Shown here: positions 7,419 through 14,692 of the stretch, in pieces | Layout of the letters: every line of letters starts with the position of its first letter | Numbering within the stretch: position 1 is the stretch's first letter | Assembly: GCF_000384295.1 (NCBI RefSeq) | Contig: NZ_KB913037.1 | Location: 5,638,822-5,702,821 of the forward strand | Direction: 5' to 3' | DNA: 64,000 bases | Source: Amycolatopsis balhimycina FH 1894 | GTDB lineage: Bacteria; Actinomycetota; Actinomycetes; Mycobacteriales; Pseudonocardiaceae | The notes under the pieces: model-generated | What the model was told of the DNA's origin: nothing | Database searches by the model: none | What the model saw: only the letters and a program-made list of their open reading frames with translations | Program-made: the position numbers and the translations under genes

Positions 7419-8453
7419 GTGGGCGAAACGGTGGCGGGGATCGTCGCGAACCCGGCTTCGGGGCGGGACATCCGCCGGCTGGTCGCGCAGGCGTCCGTGT
7501 TCCCCACCGCGGAGAAGGCGAACATGGTCCAGCGGCTGCTGGCGGCGTTCGCCGTGGCCGGGCTCGACCGGGCCCTCGTCTCCACGGACCTCGGCGGTAT
7601 CTCCGCCGCGGTTCTGCGCGCTCTCGGCCGGGGCGGTACCTGGCCCGAAGTCGACTTCTGCGAGGACGACCCGCTCACCGGCACCGCCGCCGACACGACG
7701 AACGCGGTCCGCCGGATGGTCGAGGCGGGCGCCGGGGTCATCGTCGTCCTCGGCGGCGACGGAACTGCCCGTGTCGCGGCCGCGGCCTGCGAAGACGTGC
7801 CGATTCTCGCCCTCTCCACCGGGACCAACAACGTCTTCCCGCAGATGCGGGAGGCCACCGTGGCCGGCCTGGCCGCCGGGCTGATCGCCACCGGGCAGAT
7901 CGATCCCGACCTCGTCACCCACCGCGTCAGCATGCTCGAAGTCGTCACCAAGGCGCGCCGAGAGATCGCGCTCGTCGACGTCTGCGTGTCGCTGAGCAGG
8001 CACATCGGCGCGCGGGCGCTGTGGGACCCGTCCTCGCTCACCGAGCTGTACTGCACCTTCGCCGAGCCGGACGCCATCGGCCTGTCGAGCGTGCCCGGTC
8101 AGCTCTGCCCGAGCCCGCGGTCCAGCCCGGACGGCGTCGCGCTGCAGCTCGGACCGGTCGGGGAGACGCCGTATGTCGTGCACGCGCCGATCGCGCCCGG
8201 TCTCGTCCGCCCGGTCGGCGTCAAAGGCTGGGGCGTGCTCCGGCCCGGCGTGCGCGTCGAGCTGGCCGCGGCGGGTGGCGTCATCGCGCTCGACGGCGAG
8301 CGCGAACTCGAGCTGAAGACCGGCGAAAGCGCGTTCGTCGAGCTCAAGCCGGACGGCCCGTGGGTCGTGGACGTCCGGGTGGCGATGGCGGAAGCCGCGC
8401 GGAAAGGGCTGTTGCGCACGGATACCGAACAAGGGAAGGAGCGTCGAAGATGA
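7419..8453 (+). CDS. acoX: AcoX-like NAD-kinase-fold protein of the acetoin operon
   Basis: A 344-aa protein with an ATP-NAD kinase-type GGDGT motif near residue 114 and NPASGRD near the start. Homologues named AcoX lie beside acetoin dehydrogenase E1 genes; their biochemical role is not settled. GTG 7419 follows an AAGGAGGTC Shine-Dalgarno. Its stop overlaps the start of acoA (ATGA). It is the first gene of acoX-acoA-acoB. Confidence 0.88.
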   Translation: MGETVAGIVANPASGRDIRRLVAQASVFPTAEKANMVQRLLAAFAVAGLDRALVSTDLGGISAAVLRALGRGGTWPEVDFCEDDPLTGTAADTTNAVRRMVEAGAGVIVVLGGDGTARVAAAACEDVPILALSTGTNNVFPQMREATVAGLAAGLIATGQIDPDLVTHRVSMLEVVTKARREIALVDVCVSLSRHIGARALWDPSSLTELYCTFAEPDAIGLSSVPGQLCPSPRSSPDGVALQLGPVGETPYVVHAPIAPGLVRPVGVKGWGVLRPGVRVELAAAGGVIALDGERELELKTGESAFVELKPDGPWVVDVRVAMAEAARKGLLRTDTEQGKERRR

Positions 8454-9406
8454 CGGACACCCTGCGGGAGGCGTATCGCCTGATGCGCACCATCCGGGTC
8501 TTCGAAGAGCGGGTGCACGACGAGTTCGCGACCGGCGAAATCCCGGGTTTCGTGCACCTCTACGCCGGTGAGGAGGCTTCGGCCGCCGGCGTCTGCCTCC
8601 ACCTCGACGACCGTGACGCCATCGCCAGCACCCACCGCGGCCACGGGCACTGCATCGCCAAGGGTGTCGACGTCAAGGCCATGATGGCCGAGATCTACGG
8701 CCGCAAGACAGGATCCTGTCACGGCAAGGGTGGCTCGATGCACATCGCCGACCTCTCGAAGGGCATGCTCGGCGCCAACGGGATCGTCGGCGGTGGCCCA
8801 CCACTCATCTGCGGCACCGCGCTCGCCGCGAAACAGCAGGACACCGGCGGTGTCGGCGTCGCGTTCTTCGGTGACGGTGCCAGCAACCAGGGGACGACGC
8901 TGGAGGCGCTGAACCTCGCGTCCGTCTGGAACCTCCCGGCGATCTTCGTCGCGGAGAACAACGGCTACGCCGAAGCGACGTCGAGTGCGTGGTCGGTCGC
9001 GTCGGACAACATCGCCGACCGGGCCGCCGGGTTCGGCATGCCCGGCGTGATCGTCGACGGATTCGACTTCTTCGCCGTGCACGAAGCGGCGGGCGAGGCG
9101 ATCGACCGGGCCCGCGAAGGCGGCGGCCCGACCCTGATCGAGGTCAAGTTCACCCGCTACTTCGGGCACTTCGAGGGCGACCAGCAGACCTACCGCGCCG
9201 GCGAAGCCGCCCACGCCCGCGAGAACCTCGACTGCCTCAAGCAGTTCCGCGCCCGCGTCGCCGACAGCGGTGAGCTGCCCGAACACGTCCTCGACGACAT
9301 AGACACCGAAGTCGCGAAGCTCATCGAGGACGCCGTCTCCGAGGCGAAGGCCGCGCCGAAACCCACCCGGGAAGACCTCGAAACCGACGTCTACGTCTCG
9401 TACTGA
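8450..9406 (+). CDS. acoA: Acetoin dehydrogenase E1 component, alpha subunit
   Basis: A 318-aa ThDP-dependent E1-alpha. The ThDP/Mg motif runs from GDGASNQG to ENNGYAEAT around residues 143-175, and the active-site region HRGHGHCIAKG is present. It forms a heterotetramer with AcoB and oxidatively cleaves acetoin to acetaldehyde and an acetyl group for the lipoyl E2. ATG 8450 overlaps the acoX stop. Pyruvate or branched-chain E1 is the alternative, but the acoX neighbour favours acetoin. Confidence 0.9.
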   Translation: MTDTLREAYRLMRTIRVFEERVHDEFATGEIPGFVHLYAGEEASAAGVCLHLDDRDAIASTHRGHGHCIAKGVDVKAMMAEIYGRKTGSCHGKGGSMHIADLSKGMLGANGIVGGGPPLICGTALAAKQQDTGGVGVAFFGDGASNQGTTLEALNLASVWNLPAIFVAENNGYAEATSSAWSVASDNIADRAAGFGMPGVIVDGFDFFAVHEAAGEAIDRAREGGGPTLIEVKFTRYFGHFEGDQQTYRAGEAAHARENLDCLKQFRARVADSGELPEHVLDDIDTEVAKLIEDAVSEAKAAPKPTREDLETDVYVSY

Positions 9407-9424
9407 GCACCGGAAGGAGCCGTC

Positions 9425-10435
9425 GTGCGCACGATCAGCTACCGCGAGGCGATCAACGAGGCACTCGCGCAGGAGATGGAACGCGACGAGTCGGTCATCG
9501 TGATGGGCGAGGACAACGCGGGCGGCGCCGGCAGTCCGGGGGAGAGCGACGCCTGGGGTGGCGTCCTCGGTGTCACCAAAGGCCTCTTCCCCAAGTTCCC
9601 CGGCCGGGTGCTGGACACGCCGATCTCCGAGTCGGCTTTCGTCGGCGCGGCGATCGGCGCCGCGACGCGCGGGCAGCGGCCGGTCGCGGAACTGATGTTC
9701 ATCGACTTCATGGGCGTCTGCTTCGACCAGATCTTCAACCAGGCGGCCAAGTTCCGGTACATGTTCGGCGGCAACGCCCGGACGCCGGTGGTGATCCGCA
9801 CGATGTACGGCGCCGGCCTGCGGGCCGCGGCGCAGCATTCGCAGTGCCTGTACCCCGTCTTCACGCACATCCCCGGCCTGAAGGTCGTCGTGCCGTCGAG
9901 CCCGTACGAGGCGAAAGGCCTGCTCATCCAGGCGATCCGGGACGACGACCCGGTGATCTTCTGCGAGCACAAGGCGTTGTACGACACCCGCGGCGAGGTC
10001 CCGGAGGACAGCTACACGATCCCGTTCGGCGAAGCGAACGTCGTGCGCGACGGCGGTGACGTGACGATCGTCGCCATCGGCCGCATGGTCGCGATGGCCG
10101 AAGAAGCGGCGAAAGAGCTGGCCGCCAACGGTGTCGAGGCCGAGATCCTCGATCCGCGCACCACCAGCCCGCTCGACACCGAAACCATCTTGGAGGGCGT
10201 CGGGAACACAGGACGGCTCGTCGTGGTCGACGAGGCCTCGCCGCGCTGCAACCTCGCCACGGACATCTCGGCGCTCGTCGCGAAGGAGGCGTTCGGCTCG
10301 CTTCGGGCGCCGATCGAGATGGTGACGCCGCCGCACACGCCGGTGCCGTTCTCCGACGCGCTCGAGGACCTCTACATCCCGGACGCGCAGAAGGTGCTCA
10401 ACGCGGCGAAGGCGGTCGTGGAGTACCGGCGATGA
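9425..10435 (+). CDS. acoB: Acetoin dehydrogenase E1 component, beta subunit
   Basis: A 336-aa transketolase-like beta subunit. MGEDNAGGAG near residue 28 carries the conserved Glu, and DTPISESAFVGAAIGAA is the family's beta-subunit signature. GTG 9425 is preceded by GGAG. The stop overlaps the next small gene (ATGA). It pairs with AcoA. No full E2 or E3 gene follows in this window. Confidence 0.9.
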   Translation: MRTISYREAINEALAQEMERDESVIVMGEDNAGGAGSPGESDAWGGVLGVTKGLFPKFPGRVLDTPISESAFVGAAIGAATRGQRPVAELMFIDFMGVCFDQIFNQAAKFRYMFGGNARTPVVIRTMYGAGLRAAAQHSQCLYPVFTHIPGLKVVVPSSPYEAKGLLIQAIRDDDPVIFCEHKALYDTRGEVPEDSYTIPFGEANVVRDGGDVTIVAIGRMVAMAEEAAKELAANGVEAEILDPRTTSPLDTETILEGVGNTGRLVVVDEASPRCNLATDISALVAKEAFGSLRAPIEMVTPPHTPVPFSDALEDLYIPDAQKVLNAAKAVVEYRR

Positions 10436-10596
10436 TCCGGCGCGTCACGATGCCCAAGTGGGGCCGGGCGGACGCCGTGCTGCCGCCGCCGGAGAACGCG
10501 TTGCCCGAGGTCCGGTACGTCGAAGACGCCGGGCACCTGGTCCATCTGGAAGCCCCCGGTGCCGTCGTCGCCGCGATCACCGCCGGAGGCCGCTGA
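10432..10596 (+). CDS. 54-aa lipoyl-domain-like remnant protein
   Basis: A tiny gene coupled to acoB by an ATGA overlap, where acoC (E2) is usually found. It begins MIRRVTMPKWGRAD, matching the start of E2 lipoyl domains (VTMPKWG), and has VHLEAPGAVVAAI, like the strand after the lipoylation turn. The middle is shortened and the lipoylated Lys (DKA) is absent. It may be a degenerate E2 remnant or a conserved non-lipoylated accessory peptide. Confidence 0.6.
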   Translation: MIRRVTMPKWGRADAVLPPPENALPEVRYVEDAGHLVHLEAPGAVVAAITAGGR

Positions 10597-10600
10597 AGGG

Positions 10601-10633
10601 CTCTTCGCCGGTACCTCCCTGACCGGCGAAGAG
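10601..10633 (+). terminator. Hairpin between the aco operon and the GAF regulator
   Basis: CTCTTCGCCGGT (10601-10612) and ACCGGCGAAGAG (10622-10633) form a perfect 12-bp stem with a 9-nt loop. There is no T tract, so it is a weak terminator or attenuator candidate. Confidence 0.55.
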
Positions 10634-10715
10634 TCCTTCGGCGAGATGGCCGCCATCTTCCGATCACCGGACCGAAAAGGCAGACTGAGGAGGTCGAAAG
10701 CGCAAGGAGCGGTGG

Positions 10716-11978
10716 TTGGGTCAGCGAGACCTCGAGGCAGCGTTGCCGGCTGGGGCGGACCCCCGGCGGTACGCTCGTGTCCTCGCGCAAGTGCACGAAG
10801 CGGCCCTGAGCGGCAAAGCGCTGCCCAGCCGCCCGCGGGCGGTCATCGGCGCGTCCTGGCAGCGGATGCGCCGCCTCGGCATGGACCCGGACAGCCGGGC
10901 CGCCGCGCCCGTCCTCACCTTCGAAGAGCTGGAAGCACGCCGTCGCACGAGCGGGCTGGCCGAGGCGCTGCCGACCCTGCGCGGCGGCCTGATCAGCCTC
11001 GCCGAGCAGGCCGCGCACATCATGGTGATCGCCGACGCGGGCGGTGCGGTCCTCTGGCGTGACGGCAGCGCCGCGGTCCGCCGCCGCGCCGACGGGCTCG
11101 GGTTCGTCGAAGGCGTGGACTGGCAGGAAGAGTCCGTCGGCACCAACGCGATCGGCACGGCGCTGGTCGCGCGCAGCCCGGTGCAGGTCTACTCGGCCGA
11201 GCACTACGTCCGGGCGCAGCACTCCTGGACCTGCGCGGCCGCGCCGCTGCACGACCCGCGGGACGGCAGGCTGCTCGGCGTCGTCGACCTCTCCGGGCCG
11301 GCCTCGACCGTCCACGCGACGACGTTGGCGCTGGTCGACGCCGTGTCGCGGCTCGCGGAGTCCCAGCTGCGCACCACCCACCTCACCGAGCTCGAGAGGC
11401 TGAGGGGCTTCGCCGTCCCGGTGCTCGCCAAAGTCGGCGGGCCCGCCGTGGTGGCCGACGAACACGGCTGGGTCGCCGCGGCCGCCGGGCTCGCGCCGGT
11501 CGACCGGATCGCGTTGCCCACCGGCCTCGCGCCCGGCCGCGTCTGGCTGCCGGCGTACGGCAGCTGCGCGGTCGAGCCCGTGCCCGGCGGCTGGCTGATC
11601 CGGCCCACCGAAAACGAGGCCGCCCCGCCCACCTGTGTCGTCCTCGACGTCCGGTCGCCGCGCGAGCCCGAGCTGACCGTTTCCAGCGCGGCCGGGACCT
11701 GGACGCACCGGCTCAGCCCGCGTCACGCCGAGATGCTGTACGTCCTGGCCAGCCACCGCGACGGCCGGTCGGCGTCCGAGCTGTCGGCCGACCTGTTCGG
11801 CGACGCCGGCCGCACGGTGACCGTCCGCGCGGAGATGTCCCGGCTGAGGCGCCACTTCGGCGGCATCCTCGGCGCGAAGCCGTACCGCTTCGCCGACGAC
11901 GTCGAGGTGGTGGTCCGGCGCCCGCCGACCCCCGAAGCCGTGCTCCCGCACTCGCTCGCCCCCGCCATCCGCGGCTGA
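10716..11978 (+). CDS. AcoR-like GAF-domain transcriptional regulator
   Basis: A 420-aa protein. Residues ~30-60 have the RPAVIGASWQRMRRLGMDPDS motif typical of AcoR-type regulators, a GAF sensor lies around 75-220 (ESVGTNAIGTAL), and the C-terminus (RLSPRHAEMLYVLASH, about residues 330-395) looks like a winged-helix DNA-binding region. The sigma-54 AAA+ domain of classical AcoR is absent, as in actinobacterial forms. TTG 10716 is chosen because AAGGAG stands 6 bases upstream. It probably regulates the aco genes just before it. Confidence 0.8.
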   Translation: MGQRDLEAALPAGADPRRYARVLAQVHEAALSGKALPSRPRAVIGASWQRMRRLGMDPDSRAAAPVLTFEELEARRRTSGLAEALPTLRGGLISLAEQAAHIMVIADAGGAVLWRDGSAAVRRRADGLGFVEGVDWQEESVGTNAIGTALVARSPVQVYSAEHYVRAQHSWTCAAAPLHDPRDGRLLGVVDLSGPASTVHATTLALVDAVSRLAESQLRTTHLTELERLRGFAVPVLAKVGGPAVVADEHGWVAAAAGLAPVDRIALPTGLAPGRVWLPAYGSCAVEPVPGGWLIRPTENEAAPPTCVVLDVRSPREPELTVSSAAGTWTHRLSPRHAEMLYVLASHRDGRSASELSADLFGDAGRTVTVRAEMSRLRRHFGGILGAKPYRFADDVEVVVRRPPTPEAVLPHSLAPAIRG

Positions 11979-12247
11979 TCCCGCCGAACAGTCCAATGTG
12001 GACAGTACGCGGGCGAATTCACCCGGAAAGGTGAAGGTTTCGGCTTGACCGGCCTGCGTGAGCGGCCCTCGGCATGCTGACGTCGGGTGCCGAAGACGGG
12101 CCGGCGGAAGCGCGGACCTGATCGCCGGGTGTGTGCGGAAACACCCACGCCGAGATCACGTGCTGATGACAGCGGGCGGTGCCGGTGGCTGCGCGCGCCG
12201 CCACTCGGCTACCTTCTGCGGGTACGGCTTTCGGGGAGGAATCGGGG

Positions 12248-13666
12248 ATGACCAGCACTGCGACGGCCCCGGGTCCCACGGCGCCCGCGCCGGGACCCCC
12301 ACCGTCGCCACCGGACGGCCGCGACCGCGCCGTGGGCCGCAGCGGCCTGCTGGGGCTGCTGGACCTGCCGGGCCAGGGGATCCGCGCGATCATCCGCTCG
12401 GCCGCGACCACGCCCGGCCGGCTCACCGTGATCGCCGTCGGGCTGGTGCTGCTCTCGCTCGTGGCCGGGCTGGCCGCGACGCTGTCGGTGCAGGACCGCG
12501 ACGACACGATCACCGGCGTCATCGACCACCGCGAGCCCCTCGCCGCCGCTTCGCAGCAGGTCTACCGCTCGCTCTCGGACGCCGACGCGACCGCCGCGAG
12601 CGCGTTCCTCTCCATCGGTACCGAGCCGCCCGAACTCCGCCTGCGCTACGAGCGTGACGTCGCCGAAGCCGGCGCCGCGCTCGCGAAGGCCGCTTCCGAC
12701 GCCTCGGACGTCGCCGACGCGGCCGCCCCGGTCGACACCCTGAACCAGCAGCTGCCGGTCTACACCGGGCTCGTCGAGACCGCCCGGGCGAACAACCGGC
12801 TCGGCTACCCGGTCGGCGCGTCCTACCTGCGCGAGGCGTCCGAGCTGATGCGGGCGAAGATCCTGCCCGCTGCGCAGGACCTCTACCGCGTCGACACCGA
12901 GCGGCTGATCGGCGAGCAGAACAGCGCCACCGGGTTCCCGTGGCTCGCCACGATCCTGATGGTGGCGCTGCTGGCCGCGCTGGTCGTCGCCCAGGTCTAC
13001 CTGACCCGGCGCACCAACCGGCTGCTCAACGTCGGGCTCGTCGTCGCGACGGCCGCCGTCGTGGTGTCGCTGCTGTGGGGCGCGGTCGCGCTGGTCGTCC
13101 AGGGCAGCCTGGTCGGCAGCGGCCAGGACGACGGCTCGCACCGCGTCGACGTGCTGGTCCGCGCGCGGATCGCCGCGCTGCAGGCCCGCGCGGACGAGAC
13201 GCTGACGCTGGTCGCCCGCGGCGACGGCGCGGCCTACGAGCGGGACTTCGGCACCAACGCGGCCCAGCTGGTCGGCCCGGACGGCAAGGGCGGCCTGCTC
13301 GGCGAAGCCCGGGGCCTGATCCAGGGCGGCGACGGCGCCGGGAAGGTCGCCGACGCGACGAAGGCCGCGAACGACTGGCTGAAGGCGCACAAGCAGGTGC
13401 GTTCGCAGGACGACGCCGGCCAGTACCAGGAAGCCGTCGACTTCGCCGTGCTGGAGGACAAGACCGACGGCTCGGCACCGGCGTTCCGGCGGCTCGACGA
13501 CAGCCTCCAGGCGGCGATCGACGTCGGCAGGCAGGAGTTCCTCGACGACACTCACAGCGGCGACCGCGCGCTGACGTTCCTTGCGCCGGGCCTGGCCGTG
13601 CTCGCGATCCTCGCGGCGGCGGGTGTCACCATGGGGATCCGGGAGCGACTGAGGGAGTACCGGTGA
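12248..13666 (+). CDS. glnX: GlnX, membrane partner of the GlnH/PknG sensing system
   Basis: A 472-aa membrane protein: a cytosolic Pro-rich N-terminus (~1-55), a first TM near 60-80, a long extracytoplasmic helical region with coiled-coil character, two central TMs near 235-290, a second extracytoplasmic helical region, and a final TM near 450. The layout resembles a sensor made of two four-helix bundles. In mycobacteria GlnX passes the Asp/Glu signal from GlnH to PknG. Gene order glnX-glnH-pknG with a GTGA overlap to glnH supports the call. Confidence 0.85.
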   Translation: MTSTATAPGPTAPAPGPPPSPPDGRDRAVGRSGLLGLLDLPGQGIRAIIRSAATTPGRLTVIAVGLVLLSLVAGLAATLSVQDRDDTITGVIDHREPLAAASQQVYRSLSDADATAASAFLSIGTEPPELRLRYERDVAEAGAALAKAASDASDVADAAAPVDTLNQQLPVYTGLVETARANNRLGYPVGASYLREASELMRAKILPAAQDLYRVDTERLIGEQNSATGFPWLATILMVALLAALVVAQVYLTRRTNRLLNVGLVVATAAVVVSLLWGAVALVVQGSLVGSGQDDGSHRVDVLVRARIAALQARADETLTLVARGDGAAYERDFGTNAAQLVGPDGKGGLLGEARGLIQGGDGAGKVADATKAANDWLKAHKQVRSQDDAGQYQEAVDFAVLEDKTDGSAPAFRRLDDSLQAAIDVGRQEFLDDTHSGDRALTFLAPGLAVLAILAAAGVTMGIRERLREYR

Positions 13667-14637
13667 GCAGGCGGGGGATCACGGGCCGGGCGGGCGTGCT
13701 GGCGGTCGTCGCACTGCTGGTGGCGAGCTGCGGCAGTCCCGGGAAACCGGTCGACCCGGCGCCGGCCGGCGACGCGGGCTGGCCGCAGCCCGCGCACGTC
13801 GCCGGGCCGGACTCGAGTGCCGGCGGCGGCGCCGACACCAGCTGCAACCCGCTGGCCAGCCTCGCGCCGGACAAGGGGACGTCGATCCCCGACAGCTCGA
13901 CCATGGCGAAGATCAAGGAACGCGGCAAGCTGATCGCCGGCGTCGACCAGACGACCTACCTGTTCGGCTTCCGCAACCCGACGTCGGGCAACCTCGAGGG
14001 CTTCGACATCGACATGGTCAACGAGATCGCCCGCTCGATCTTCGGCGCGCCCGAGGGACGGGTCCAGTTCCGCGCGATCAGTTCGGGGCAGCGCGAGGAC
14101 GTCTTGAAGAAGCACCAGGTCGACATCGTGGTCCGGACCTACAGCATCACCTGCACCCGCCGGAAGGACGTCCAGTTCTCCTCCGTGTACTACGTCGCGG
14201 GTCAGCGGCTGCTGGTCACGAAGGAGTCGAAGGCGACCAAGCTGGCCGACCTGAACGGCAAGAAAGTGTGCGCGGCGAAGAAGTCGACGTCGGCGGCGAA
14301 GATCGCGACGGACCCGGCGAAGCTGGTGGCGATCTCGGTGGACAACTGGTCGGACTGCCTGGTGATGCTCCAGCAGGGCCAGGTCGATGCGGTCTCGACC
14401 GACGACACGATCCTCGCCGGGATGGCCGCCCAGGACCCGACGCTGCAGGTCGTCGGCGACCAGTTCTCGCAGGAGAACTACGGCATCGGCGTGCCGAAGG
14501 ACAACGAGGACATGGTCAAGTTCGTCAACGCCGTGCTCGAGAACATCCGCACCAGCGGCGCGTGGCAGAAGAGCTACCGCCAGTGGGTCGAGCCTTCGCT
14601 GGGGCAGGCTTCGCCGCCGCAGCCGCAGTACCGGTGA
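13663..14637 (+). CDS. glnH: GlnH, periplasmic amino-acid-binding lipoprotein
   Basis: A 324-aa solute-binding protein. The signal peptide ends in a lipobox LLVASC (Cys near residue 24), followed by a Pro/Gly linker, then a family 3 binding domain with ERGKLIAGVDQTTYLFGF and GFDIDMVNEIAR. It senses aspartate/glutamate in the PknG pathway. GTG 13663 overlaps the glnX stop. No ABC permease genes are adjacent, consistent with signalling rather than uptake. Confidence 0.9.
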   Translation: MSRRGITGRAGVLAVVALLVASCGSPGKPVDPAPAGDAGWPQPAHVAGPDSSAGGGADTSCNPLASLAPDKGTSIPDSSTMAKIKERGKLIAGVDQTTYLFGFRNPTSGNLEGFDIDMVNEIARSIFGAPEGRVQFRAISSGQREDVLKKHQVDIVVRTYSITCTRRKDVQFSSVYYVAGQRLLVTKESKATKLADLNGKKVCAAKKSTSAAKIATDPAKLVAISVDNWSDCLVMLQQGQVDAVSTDDTILAGMAAQDPTLQVVGDQFSQENYGIGVPKDNEDMVKFVNAVLENIRTSGAWQKSYRQWVEPSLGQASPPQPQYR

Positions 14638-14692
14638 GCGCGTCGCGACTAGGATCGGTTCCCGCACGTCGTCGGGGATCTGGGAGGTAGCA

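Noticed and set aside
8099..10336. 745-aa minus-strand frame over the aco genes
   Set aside because: Arg/Asp/His-rich composition typical of antisense frames in GC-rich DNA; the plus-strand genes have clear domains.
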